Assembly: GCA_964533185.1 (NCBI GenBank) | Contig: CAZHLD010000001.1 | Location: 1-64,000, forward strand | DNA from: CAZHLD01 sp964533185 | GTDB lineage: Bacteria > Acidobacteriota > Terriglobia > Acidiferrales > UBA7541 | Direction: 5' to 3' | DNA: 64,000 nucleotides | Position numbers and translations under genes: made by a program | Shown: positions 17,589 through 25,397 of the stretch, piece after piece | Position numbering within the stretch: the first letter of the stretch is position 1 | Layout: every line of letters starts with the position of its first letter | The notes under the pieces: model-generated | Told to the model about the DNA's origin: nothing | Database searches by the model: none | Seen by the model: only the letters and a program-made list of their open reading frames with translations

Positions 17589-18826
17589 TAGACCGGGAGT
17601 CCAAAGCGGCTCCGCTCCCTCACCAGCGAGCGCAACATTCCTTCGATCACTTGTTCACCGGCTATCTGTGCCTGAGCCGGCGTTACGCCCTGACCCAGGA
17701 CAATCTGTACTCCGCCCAAGTTCAATTGCTGCTGCAGGACCGGTGCCACTCCCAGAAACCCGGTTGTTCCCGGCACGATACCAGCCACGACATCTTTCAA
17801 CGCCGCCAGGTAGGCCGCTTCGCGCTCAAATTCCTTGGCCTTCAGCTCCAGTAACCATGTTTCCAGTGCCACGCGGTCGCTCGCAAGGTCAAAGACGCGC
17901 GCCTCGCTGTCCACCTTCAGCCGTTGCAGCTGGATATCCTGGTCGAGTGCGGCAAGCCGTTCGTCGCGGCGGCGACGCACAGCTTCCAGCTCAGCCGACT
18001 TGTCTTGGGCCACCGTTCGCTGGCGCTCGAGAACTCCGCGCGTCAGGATGCGCCTTTCATCCTCGGCCGATTCCGCCTGTAGGTCTTCCCGCTCCCGAAG
18101 CAGATCATTCAGGCGAAGGGCATCTTCAATGGCGCGCTGCTCGCCCTCGGCCAGCGTGCGCTGGGATTGCTCTCTTAGATCCTCCAGTGAACGGGAAAGG
18201 AATTCATTCGCTTTGGCCAGATCGCCACCGGCATCCACGTAAGTCCGGTATTGCCGGATGATTTCCCGTACGTCGGCCGCTACATCCCGAAATGCCTCCC
18301 CGGTGCGTAGCGATTCGAGAGAGGTGTCAAACTGCTCGAAGATGGCTTCCTGGCGAGCGCGTAGTTCGGCCATTGCCTGGTCGAACTGCGGCAGCAGCTT
18401 GTCGAGTTCCTTCCGGCCTCCCTTTTTTCCGGATAGGCGGCGGATGGCTTTGGCGCGTTCGTCTTCCAGACGACGAATCGTGTCACCCAGGGTTGCCGAA
18501 CCCGCATTGAATTCCGCGACGATCTCCTCGAATGAGCGCCGAATGCTACGTGCGGCATTTCGTGCCGCGCGCGTGAACAGGCCGCCGATGGCGGAGAACA
18601 ACCCTCCAATCCCCTTAAAGACGGAGCCGGAGATGCCCCCGAAGCCGCCTCCACCACCCCCGCCCAGTTGCCCGAGGATGCCGAGTGGGCCACCACGCAC
18701 GGTGAGCACCTGGGCCAGGTCGGCGGCAAAGCGAACGCTCTGGCTGCGGGCGTCGCGGAATCCCTCACGCAGTCCGGCTGTGTCCACTCCCAGCCGGATC
18801 AAAACGTCGGCAACGGTCTCAGGCAT
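17588..18826 (-). CDS. Tail tape measure protein (short)
   Basis: 412 aa. The N-terminus (ADVLIRLGVDTAGLREGFRD) is the usual tape-measure opening. A Gly-rich hydrophobic stretch follows near 52-85 (GGGGGGGFGGISG, GLFSAIGGLF). The centre (about 100-340) is a long charged coiled coil. The tape length sets tail length, and 412 residues predict a short tail of roughly 60 nm by the common rule of thumb; this is inference. It follows the assembly chaperone and its frameshift extension by 26 nt, as in lambda gpG/gpGT/gpH. Confidence 0.75.
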   Translation of the reverse strand: MPETVADVLIRLGVDTAGLREGFRDARSQSVRFAADLAQVLTVRGGPLGILGQLGGGGGGGFGGISGSVFKGIGGLFSAIGGLFTRAARNAARSIRRSFEEIVAEFNAGSATLGDTIRRLEDERAKAIRRLSGKKGGRKELDKLLPQFDQAMAELRARQEAIFEQFDTSLESLRTGEAFRDVAADVREIIRQYRTYVDAGGDLAKANEFLSRSLEDLREQSQRTLAEGEQRAIEDALRLNDLLREREDLQAESAEDERRILTRGVLERQRTVAQDKSAELEAVRRRRDERLAALDQDIQLQRLKVDSEARVFDLASDRVALETWLLELKAKEFEREAAYLAALKDVVAGIVPGTTGFLGVAPVLQQQLNLGGVQIVLGQGVTPAQAQIAGEQVIEGMLRSLVRERSRFGLPV

Positions 18827-18852
18827 GTCTCATTGGCCCGGTGTGAGCACAC

Positions 18853-19646
18853 CTAGGCACCGATCCTCGCAAGATGGAGGCTAAGTTCAGCGCTGTCGAA
18901 CTGCGCCAGGTCAACGTCGCAGCCGCCGGTCGCAGTCTCTTCTTCGGCCTGCCGACACTTCATCTCAAGCTGCCAGGCAATGACTGCAAGCTGTCCGACT
19001 GTGAATCGGCGTCCGATTTCGCTGGGGGATGCCCGGCAGAACTCGACCCAGCTGACAGCGGCGGCGAGATGGGGATAACGGAGCTGGCTTGGGGATCTTC
19101 GGTCCAGCCGGGGAAGAGTCGCGATAAAAAATCGCGCCCGCCATTTAGCAACAACTGAGCCTTCAGGATCCGCAATTGTCGCGCCGTGGAAGCGTGCTGC
19201 TGGATAAACTCTCCCGTCAGGCCGGCCTCACCGCGCGGGTCAAGCACCAGCACGCAAGTCTCTGCAACGAGGTCGAGCGCAGTTCCGGCACGGGCCAACA
19301 GCTTTGTGAAGGCCTGCGCCGCGTTGTCGTCCAGCCGTTCATCAAACGCGAGAATCTCGGCAACGAGTGATGGTAATTTGCGCTCAACGAGGGCGATCAG
19401 CTTCTTCTCGATGAGCGCCGGCAGCTCACATAATACAAAGCGGCGCTCACCGAGCTCGACTGCAAATTCCGCCAGTTCCGGATAGAGCAGCTTTTCGATC
19501 TGCTCGTCGCTTGACGGCGGGAAGCTGGACTTGAATTCCTCCACCGCTTTCTTGGATTGCTCGCGCAGCCGGGCAATCTCCTGGTCCAGCCGCTTCTGAT
19601 ACACAGAGTCGAGTTGACGCTCGCTCTCGCGTGCGGTCTGCGGCAT
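18853..19646 (-). CDS. Tail assembly chaperone, -1 frameshift fusion product (gpGT-like)
   Basis: The upstream frame contains GAT TTT TTA, so T TTT TTA (minus-strand reading of 19125-19131) is an exact X XXY YYZ slippery heptamer. A -1 slip there enters a frame that stays open for 90 codons to TAG at 18853. This gives a 264-aa fusion of 174 upstream residues plus a new tail. The new tail contains VSWVEFCRASPSEIGRRFTV and GQLAVIAWQLEMK, which look like real protein. Palindromic CGCGAT/ATCGCG arms surround the run of T, and a GGCTGG/CCAGCT stem lies about 15 nt downstream. Known tail chaperones before tape measures use the same trick. The level of shifting is unknown. Confidence 0.7.
18960..19646 (-). 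CDS. Tail assembly chaperone, unshifted product (gpG-like)
   Basis: A 228-aa charged, helix-rich protein located between the tail tube and tape measure genes, the standard place for the chaperone that coats the tape measure during tail assembly. The first 174 residues are shared with the frameshift product. The last 54 (after DFL) are Ser/Pro/Asp-rich and low in complexity (SVIPISPPLSAGSSSAGHP), as expected of the short alternative C-terminus. Assignment rests on gene order and the slippery site, not on a recognised domain. Confidence 0.65.
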   Translation of the reverse strand: MPQTARESERQLDSVYQKRLDQEIARLREQSKKAVEEFKSSFPPSSDEQIEKLLYPELAEFAVELGERRFVLCELPALIEKKLIALVERKLPSLVAEILAFDERLDDNAAQAFTKLLARAGTALDLVAETCVLVLDPRGEAGLTGEFIQQHASTARQLRILKAQLLLNGGRDFLSRLFPGWTEDPQASSVIPISPPLSAGSSSAGHPPAKSDADSQSDSLQSLPGSLR

Positions 19647-19670
19647 TGCAGCTCTCTCCTGTTAGGATGA

Positions 19671-20672
19671 TCAGTACGCTTGCGAGCCTGCCGCCGGGAA
19701 GAACCCGCGGTAGCACACTACGGTTTCGCCGTCCACCGGGTCGTCAAACGCGAGCGCATTGAACTCTGCACTCAGACCGAACCCCTTCAGATCGGCTGTG
19801 CCCGTATTCTCGACGTTATACGTGGATTCCTCGCGCTCGCCCGCCACCGAGAGTTGTGGATAGTAGTAGTAGAGCTGCGCGCCGTCAGCAGTGTCCACGA
19901 CGAACACGGCCGACCAGGATTGAATAAACGAGCTACCCTCCCGGCTGGCAAAGCCCGTCACCCCCTGCACCTTGGCTCCGGTCGGGGGCGCGCCACCCAA
20001 CATAGGCTGCTGCAAAGTGAGGGTGTCGGCAGAGATTGACTGGATCGCGCCGACGTTGAAGGTCACGCGTCGCACGTAATCCACGTCGGTCACCGTTCCG
20101 GCCGCAACGAAGCTGGCCTGAATTCCCGAGCCGATGTAGCCCGATTGACCTGAATAGTCCACGTCCACGGCGATCAGCTGGCCCGCTTGGAACTGTACTC
20201 CGCCCCCGGCCGCGAGCACGATGGAGCTGGCCGTCGAGCCGCTCCCCAGCCCGACTGCCGCCACCGGCGTGCCTCCCACCGGCTGCTGCGGTGCGCCAGC
20301 CGCCGCTTTCAGGATGTTGAAGTGCGTTGTCCCCTTTGAAAGCGCCAGTTGGAGCTTCCCCCACTCGCGAAACTCGAATTCGACGCTACTCCCGATCTCT
20401 CCCCGGTATTGGGCCCGCACGGCTCCCCGATAGCCCGAGCGGATCTGCCCGATGCGCCCGGCCGACGAGCGCTTGAACTGGTCGATCCACCCCAGGTCGT
20501 ACCATCCGCTTGGGGGACTGTTCGTGTCGAAGCGCCCCTGCCGGGCAGGGTCAAACAAGGTCGGCGAAGGGCTCGCACCTTGCACAAATGGCGCGAAGTA
20601 CCCGCGGAACCCGGAGCCGACCAGCACCATCGGCTTGCGGAACGGCTGAACGAGGGATTTCGAAATGGGCAT
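19671..20672 (-). CDS. Major tail tube protein
   Basis: 333 aa, located before the assembly chaperone. Features fit a tail tube subunit: an N-terminal arm rich in Gly/Pro, many short beta strands (VEFEFREWGKLQLAL, VTFNVGAIQSISADTLTLQQ, AVFVVDTADGAQLYYYYPQL) and no membrane segment or signal. A central insertion of about 110 residues (GGTPVAAVGLGSGSTAS onward) could be an extra Ig-like domain displayed on the tube. The call depends on context and composition. Confidence 0.65.
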   Translation of the reverse strand: MPISKSLVQPFRKPMVLVGSGFRGYFAPFVQGASPSPTLFDPARQGRFDTNSPPSGWYDLGWIDQFKRSSAGRIGQIRSGYRGAVRAQYRGEIGSSVEFEFREWGKLQLALSKGTTHFNILKAAAGAPQQPVGGTPVAAVGLGSGSTASSIVLAAGGGVQFQAGQLIAVDVDYSGQSGYIGSGIQASFVAAGTVTDVDYVRRVTFNVGAIQSISADTLTLQQPMLGGAPPTGAKVQGVTGFASREGSSFIQSWSAVFVVDTADGAQLYYYYPQLSVAGEREESTYNVENTGTADLKGFGLSAEFNALAFDDPVDGETVVCYRGFFPAAGSQAY

Positions 20673-20711
20673 CGAGAACTCCTTCAGGTCGCCCCTGCGT
20701 GAGCACGGGGG

Positions 20712-21236
20712 CTAATTCGAAATGGTTTCCAGATAGAACGAAACATTGACCGTGGACACGCGTTGCAGAACAGAGCCTTCACCTTGCGCGATCGTGCGGA
20801 GGTCTGGGGTCCAGCTCCAATACACGTGGCTCCCGAGCGATTGAGGAGGGACTGCTGTGTAGTTGAGCTTCGCCGTGTATCCGGGATAAAGAATCTGGAC
20901 CAGCTCCCTATCAAGCTGGCCGATCAGTCTTCCCCGGTCTGCGAAGGGACGCTGCAACGAGGCCGTCCCCTGCACGAAGTATTCGATCTGCGCCACCTGC
21001 TCATAGCGAGGAGCTGCGGTCCCCGTGAACTCGCGGACCGCAGGCGCCCCGAGCCAATGAATGTAGAACGTATTGAAGAACAACTTCGGCGGTGGATACG
21101 GTTCGTTCTCCACGACCAAAATGGCCGGCCGCACGGCACCATCCAGCACAATCGTGCGCCCGGGGTTCACGATTGAAAGCCGGCCCTGCAGCGCGCGAAA
21201 GAAACTGTCCTTGGCAGCTTGCATGTCAGTGAGCAA
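20712..21236 (-). CDS. Tail terminator / tail completion protein (putative)
   Basis: 174 aa, between the neck proteins and the tail tube, the usual place of the tail terminator. It starts LTDMQAAKDSFFRALQGRLS and ends in a beta-rich stretch (STVNVSFYLETISN) like the alpha/beta terminator fold. The TTG at 21236 has GGGG 5 nt upstream. An ATG four codons later is the alternative start. Confidence 0.5.
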   Translation of the reverse strand: MLTDMQAAKDSFFRALQGRLSIVNPGRTIVLDGAVRPAILVVENEPYPPPKLFFNTFYIHWLGAPAVREFTGTAAPRYEQVAQIEYFVQGTASLQRPFADRGRLIGQLDRELVQILYPGYTAKLNYTAVPPQSLGSHVYWSWTPDLRTIAQGEGSVLQRVSTVNVSFYLETISN

Positions 21237-21260
21237 GGAACCCCATACCCTGGTCGGCGT

Positions 21261-21737
21261 TCACCTCTGAAAAACTCTCTCGAGCAGCAGCAGTCCACGA
21301 TGACCGATAACGTCGAGCCATGCCTGGCGGTGCGGCGAGCGCATCCGTCCGACCAGATAGGCCAGCTCAGTACTCGTGCGGCGGTCGACTTTTAGCTCCT
21401 CAAATGCGTTGCAGTCCAGAGTAATCGTTACCCGCCGGAGACGCGCTCCGCGAAGATCCGCACCGGCCAGCACACATCGCCAGAAAAGCGCATCCTCCAG
21501 GTCAGCTCCCGCCAGGTTCGCACGGTAAAAGTTCGAATTGCTGGCTCGTAGCCTGGCGCAGTGGGCGTCTTCAAAACAGCACTCGGCCGCAAAGCAGTTC
21601 AGGAACTCGGCACCTTCAAGGTCAGCTCCTGAAAATGACACGCGGTACAGATTGGCATCTCGTAAAATTGCGCCGGCAAGCCGCTGGCCTGCGAAATCAG
21701 AACCTCGCAAGTCGCCGGTGAACCCCGCCTCAGCCAT
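21261..21737 (-). CDS. Pentapeptide-repeat protein inside the neck-tail cluster
   Basis: 158 aa. Residues about 9-105 consist of pentapeptide repeats of A(D/N)LXX type: DLRGSDFAGQRLAGAILRDA, SGADLEGAEF, FYRANLAGADLEDALF and LAGADLRGARL. These should form a right-handed quadrilateral beta-helix. A 50-residue alpha/beta tail follows. The ATG at 21737 lies inside the end of the preceding neck gene (8-nt overlap), so it is translationally coupled to structural genes. Pentapeptide proteins are known as DNA mimics (Qnr/MfpA type) but also occur with no known function. A structural or host-takeover role are both possible. Confidence 0.75.
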   Translation of the reverse strand: MAEAGFTGDLRGSDFAGQRLAGAILRDANLYRVSFSGADLEGAEFLNCFAAECCFEDAHCARLRASNSNFYRANLAGADLEDALFWRCVLAGADLRGARLRRVTITLDCNAFEELKVDRRTSTELAYLVGRMRSPHRQAWLDVIGHRGLLLLERVFQR

Positions 21738-22179
21738 CAAGCACTCGCAGGCTTTCTCGCAATCGGCCGGACTCTTGCGGGATCAACTGGCGAAGACGAA
21801 TCAGAGCCGCTGCGGCGGCCGCCGCTGTGGCCCTTTCGAGGTGATCTGCAGTCTCCTCGGGATCCAGCCAATCTGCGGGATCGGCAATTCGATTGTTCAG
21901 TTCCCGAAGGAAGGCCGGCGCATTGACCCGAATATAGCCTTGCGGTGCCTGCGCGGTTACGACGACCGCTGCACCAGTGTCCGGATTCTGCGCGAGCACT
22001 GTTTTCTCACCGGGCTGCGGCCAGGGCTTTTCCCCGGCTATACTGCCGTATTCGAGCACTCGCGCATAGCGGGCCACAGCCGGGTCTGTGACGCCGATGC
22101 TCTCGTACCGCCCGGTCACCTGCCCCATGGCATCGAGCAGTGCTGGCAGTTCGCTCAGTGTGAGGGTGCGCCCGGCCAT
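21730..22179 (-). CDS. Neck / tail connector protein (gp10-like, putative)
   Basis: 149 aa, in the neck gene series. It begins LSELPALLDAMGQVTGRYES. It ends with ATAAAAAAALIRLRQLIPQE and GRLRESLRVLDG, the latter resembling the 'TGxLRxSL' end of HK97 gp10-type neck proteins. The middle mentions a gated loop rich in Pro/Gly. The ATG directly follows the previous gene's stop. The assignment is by order and short-range resemblance only. Confidence 0.5.
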   Translation of the reverse strand: MAGRTLTLSELPALLDAMGQVTGRYESIGVTDPAVARYARVLEYGSIAGEKPWPQPGEKTVLAQNPDTGAAVVVTAQAPQGYIRVNAPAFLRELNNRIADPADWLDPEETADHLERATAAAAAAALIRLRQLIPQESGRLRESLRVLDG

Positions 22180-22617
22180 TTAGACGGCCTCCAAGGCCGC
22201 ATCACAGAGCAGCTGCCAGCCATACGTCTCACCGCCGGCATCCATTGGTTTGATGGCATTGATCCGGCAAATCTGGCCGCGGATCAGCAGGCCCGCAGCC
22301 GCTTCGAACATTTGACGGGCACTCTCAAACCCCTGCGCCGCCGCAACACTGCGCGCGAAGGCATTGCTCAAAAGCACCTCGCGCGCACCCTGGCGGAGCT
22401 GCCCTGCCAGCACGGCTAGTTCCTCCGCTGTGAGTTCTCGGACGTACCAGCGCGGCGCTGGATAGTCGGCAAACGAATCCGCTCCCGGTGAAACCAACCC
22501 CAGGTCGGAGGAGGGATCGCTGTTTGCCGGAAGGAACCGCAGCGCTACAGCCTCGCCAACACCCAGCGCAAGCAGTGGCTCGATCCACCGCCGTGCCGCC
22601 TTGGAATAAAGCTGCAT
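22180..22617 (-). CDS. Head completion / neck protein (putative)
   Basis: 145 aa starting at ATG 22617 (MQLYSKAARRWIEPLLAL), two bases after the stop of the connector gene. The open frame reaches further upstream but only over that gene. Acid and alanine-rich helices (ELAVLAGQLRQGAREVLLSN, ARSVAAAQGFESARQMFEAA) are followed by a short beta hairpin. No domain is recognised. Its position between connector and gp10-like proteins suggests a head-tail joining role. Confidence 0.45.
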   Translation of the reverse strand: MQLYSKAARRWIEPLLALGVGEAVALRFLPANSDPSSDLGLVSPGADSFADYPAPRWYVRELTAEELAVLAGQLRQGAREVLLSNAFARSVAAAQGFESARQMFEAAAGLLIRGQICRINAIKPMDAGGETYGWQLLCDAALEAV

Positions 22618-22619
22618 GG

Positions 22620-23246
22620 TCAGTTCAGTCGCATGGCAATGTAGGGCCCGAGCAATCGCCGAACATCTTCGTCCAGCAGCGAGCCGGCAAAGTATTCCAA
22701 GTGTAGCCGGTCCAACTGTACCGCGCTGACCTTTGCCGCCGGGTGCGATTCGATGTTGCGGATGATTTGCGCGCACGCCAGCTTCACCGACTCGGGCACC
22801 TGGTCGTAGCCAGCCGTGTAGGTCATCTCGACTTCGCTGTATGGCACGCCGAAAATGCCTGTCGGCAGCCAGATCTCGCCGGTCGCAGCCAGATAGTCCA
22901 CTTGTGCCGGATCCAGGTTCACCCAGGCAGGCGGCCCACCGAACGGCGCAATCATTTCCGCCAGCGTATCGGCATTGGGTCCGCGCGGCACCCCATGCCG
23001 CGCGCGGAGGGTGACAAAGGGTGTCTGGCCGCCAGCCGGCACAGCCAGCGGCGTGTAGCTGGCTCGCGTAATTGGGATTCCCTGTGGCAGGCGCGTTCGC
23101 TCCGTGTACTGCGCCACGAGTACGGAAGCGCGCTGGCAGTAGGAATCCACCAGGTCGCTCGCCACCCGGATCAGCGCCGGGTCGGTGGAATCCGACAGCC
23201 CGAATGTCACGAACTCTGCGGTTGACAGGTAGAGGTTATTCGGCAT
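22620..23246 (-). CDS. Head-tail connector protein (gp6-like)
   Basis: 208 aa from ATG 23246. The pattern matches gp6-type adaptors: an N-terminal helical part (SDSTDPALIRVASDLVDSYC), a long variable middle describing an Ig-like excursion, and the segment VEMTYTAGYDQVPESVKLAC followed by AQIIRNIE. The 'YxAGYxxVPxxVKxA' phrase is typical of these connectors. It lies directly after the major capsid gene, as expected. Confidence 0.65.
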   Translation of the reverse strand: MPNNLYLSTAEFVTFGLSDSTDPALIRVASDLVDSYCQRASVLVAQYTERTRLPQGIPITRASYTPLAVPAGGQTPFVTLRARHGVPRGPNADTLAEMIAPFGGPPAWVNLDPAQVDYLAATGEIWLPTGIFGVPYSEVEMTYTAGYDQVPESVKLACAQIIRNIESHPAAKVSAVQLDRLHLEYFAGSLLDEDVRRLLGPYIAMRLN

Positions 23247-23331
23247 GGACACCTGGATCCGAAATCAGACCAGGAGGCCGGCGCGCCCGAACAGTCCACT
23301 CAGACGCGCTCGGCCTCTCCTGCGGCAGAGG

Positions 23332-24294
23332 TTACCGGGTAAACCGCATCCGTTTGTGTGCGTAGGCGGCGCCTTTGGCCACAACGGCGCCAAATTTCAC
23401 CGCCACCATTTGTGACGTCAGTGAGTTCGGCAGCCCGAGCTGGAAGACGCGCGGGTTGGCATCCGTCAGCCAGTGGTATTCCACCTGGTCTTCGCTGGCG
23501 ATTAAGACGTCATGGATTGAGTTCGGCCCGCTCGGCGTTACCGCAATGGTCCAGTCGGGGATCAGCGGCAGCGTACCGGCCTGCGTGGAGAGCTCCTTCA
23601 CGGTGATGCCGCCAACGATCTCGCGCGTGCTCAGCACCACGTTGTGGATCGTTTTCATCTCCTGGTCGATCAGGTCCAGGGTGGCCGGGTTGGCATAGAT
23701 GGCGCTCGGTCGTACCTCAAAATCCGTGCGCGCCACCATGTTGGCGATCTGCGTTTTGACGTTATCCACAAACGAGGCAGCCGTGTTCGTGATCGCCACT
23801 TCAGCACCCGCGTCGGTCAGTTGCTTCAACACGCCGTAGTACTCGAGCGTAGTCGGCGTTGTGAAGCTGGTGTCGGTGCCGGCCCACAGCGCCTGATCGT
23901 GCTTGCGCAGCAATCCGTCAACGGTGTCCACCAGGTCCTTGGCCTGCAGGTAGGCGAACTGTGCTTGCTGCCTCGTCACTTCCACGTCAAACAGCGAGAA
24001 GTTGATCTGCGACACCAGCGCCTTCAGCGGCAGCGTGCGCTCCACGCGCGTCGGCGAGCCGGCCGTTGGCCCGATGGACCGCGGGTCCACGAAGGCGGCC
24101 GACGGGTTAATGGCCGTCTGTTCGAAGAACCGCGAGGGATGGCCGGTCGCGGGCACCTGCTTGATTCGCTGCCCGAACGGGCCGCGCCGCCGAACCAGGT
24201 CGGTGATCTCGCTCTGGTACCGGTTTACCTCGATTGCGCCCGGGCCCAGAAAGTCCGCCGCGGCCGCGATATCCACGAAATAGCCTCTGTTCAT
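23332..24294 (-). CDS. Major capsid protein (HK97 fold)
   Basis: About 320 aa, after the protease/scaffold gene and before the connectors. The sequence has capsid-like features: an extended N-arm, long central helix (QFAYLQAKDLVDTVDGLLRK), SAIYANPATLDLIDQEM and the P-domain strand region with a final KFGAVVAKGAAYAHKRMRF typical of capsid C-termini. GAGG lies 7 nt before the ATG at 24294; a GTG two codons earlier is also possible. No delta-domain like that of HK97 is present, which fits a separate scaffold segment. Confidence 0.75.
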   Translation of the reverse strand: MNRGYFVDIAAAADFLGPGAIEVNRYQSEITDLVRRRGPFGQRIKQVPATGHPSRFFEQTAINPSAAFVDPRSIGPTAGSPTRVERTLPLKALVSQINFSLFDVEVTRQQAQFAYLQAKDLVDTVDGLLRKHDQALWAGTDTSFTTPTTLEYYGVLKQLTDAGAEVAITNTAASFVDNVKTQIANMVARTDFEVRPSAIYANPATLDLIDQEMKTIHNVVLSTREIVGGITVKELSTQAGTLPLIPDWTIAVTPSGPNSIHDVLIASEDQVEYHWLTDANPRVFQLGLPNSLTSQMVAVKFGAVVAKGAAYAHKRMRFTR

Positions 24295-24398
24295 GTTCAC
24301 CCTCGTTGGAAGAGATTTCTGAAAACGAACGAATCGCTGGCCCCCGCCAGCTCCTTGAAGACCCGGAAGGTTCCCTACTCTCGTCTGGTTCGCGTGGC

Positions 24399-24848
24399 CT
24401 AGTCGAGCGCGCCCGCGCGTGCAAGCTGCGCCTTCACGGCGATGCGCTGCTCGAGCGAAAGGCTCTCGAGTGCCCTGTCAAGCACCGGCACTTCGATCCT
24501 GCCGCCCGGCCCGATCACATCGGACCCGACGCCGGACTTGGCCAGCAGGGTGAGCACCTGCGGCGAAACAGTCTTGCGCGAGGCCTGCACGGCGAACCGC
24601 TCGGCCTGCTCGTGCAGTGCCTGGTTCTGCCGCCGCAGTTCCTCAGAAGTGTTGGTCAGCGCTTCCACGCGCGTTTCCAGGTCGCCATGTCCCGCTTGCA
24701 CCGCCCCGCCCTGCCCCACAATTTGCGTAACTGCAGCTTGGGATTGTCGCAGCTCATCAAGCAGCGAGCGAAGATTCGCAAACTCGGCGGTTAGCGCCCG
24801 GTTGGTTTGCGCCAGCATGTCCAGCGCCTGCGCGATTCGGTCGTTCAT
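24399..24848 (-). CDS. Nested in-frame scaffold protein
   Basis: An ATG inside the protease-scaffold gene, in the same frame, is preceded by AAGGAG with a 5-nt spacer, a much better ribosome site than that of the full-length gene. It would produce the 149-aa scaffold part alone (MNDRIAQALDMLAQTNRALT onward). The start sits exactly between the protease domain and the coiled coil. This is the same design as lambda gene nu3 nested in gene C. It makes extra scaffold without protease. Confidence 0.65.
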   Translation of the reverse strand: MNDRIAQALDMLAQTNRALTAEFANLRSLLDELRQSQAAVTQIVGQGGAVQAGHGDLETRVEALTNTSEELRRQNQALHEQAERFAVQASRKTVSPQVLTLLAKSGVGSDVIGPGGRIEVPVLDRALESLSLEQRIAVKAQLARAGALD

Positions 24849-25394
24849 GTTTTCTCCTTGTCTGCTGCCGGCCGCCGTAGCGGCCAGCGATGTGGACTGA
24901 TACGCAGCGGCATTGCGCTCCAGGATCGCCGCCCCTGTGAAAACTACCCGTTCCAGCACCCAGATCTCCGCCGATGGATCAGCCACGCGCACGCCGGTGA
25001 CTTCGTAGGACATCCCCAGGCGCTCCCGGCGTGCGCGCAGATCGGCGAGGACTTCCGGAAAGTCTTTCCCAAACAGGTATCCGGCCACTTCCAGGCGGTC
25101 TTCCCGTATTTCCGCACGGCTGATGACGCCGATCTTGCGGCTGACGTCGTGTCCCCTCAGCCCCGGTGCGTAGTCCACAGCCATTCCGAGCAGGCTGGGA
25201 AGAGCCCGTTCAGCAACGTCCCTGGGCAGCAGTACGCGATGCCCTGCTGCCCCGTTGGGCGCGCGGTCACTCGGCACATTCACGCGGGTCAAAACACCCG
25301 AGAAGGGGACTCGGTTCGGGTGGTCCGGAAACTCCGGAATCTCGAGCGCCATTGCCTCGAGTCGCATGTCCAATGATTTCGCTCGCTTCGCCAC
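24399..25394 (-). CDS. Prohead maturation protease fused to scaffold
   Basis: 331 aa. Residues about 20-175 form a caudoviral serine protease domain: LRGHDVSRKIGVISRAEI with a candidate catalytic His, and RERLGMSYEVTGVRV with the candidate Ser. Residues 183-331 are a coiled-coil scaffold (DRIAQALDMLAQTNRALTAE, DLETRVEALTNTSEELRRQN). The GTG start is 4 nt after the portal stop and has AGGAG 10 nt upstream. The protease would cut the scaffold out of the prohead. A second start inside the gene yields scaffold alone (see 24399-24848). Confidence 0.7.
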   Translation of the reverse strand: MAKRAKSLDMRLEAMALEIPEFPDHPNRVPFSGVLTRVNVPSDRAPNGAAGHRVLLPRDVAERALPSLLGMAVDYAPGLRGHDVSRKIGVISRAEIREDRLEVAGYLFGKDFPEVLADLRARRERLGMSYEVTGVRVADPSAEIWVLERVVFTGAAILERNAAAYQSTSLAATAAGSRQGENMNDRIAQALDMLAQTNRALTAEFANLRSLLDELRQSQAAVTQIVGQGGAVQAGHGDLETRVEALTNTSEELRRQNQALHEQAERFAVQASRKTVSPQVLTLLAKSGVGSDVIGPGGRIEVPVLDRALESLSLEQRIAVKAQLARAGALD

Positions 25395-25397
25395 GGG

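Noticed and set aside
22743..24402. Long plus-strand ORFs across the capsid and connector genes
   Set aside because: They are antisense to well supported structural genes and are Arg/His/Pro-rich; they reflect the codon bias of the true strand.
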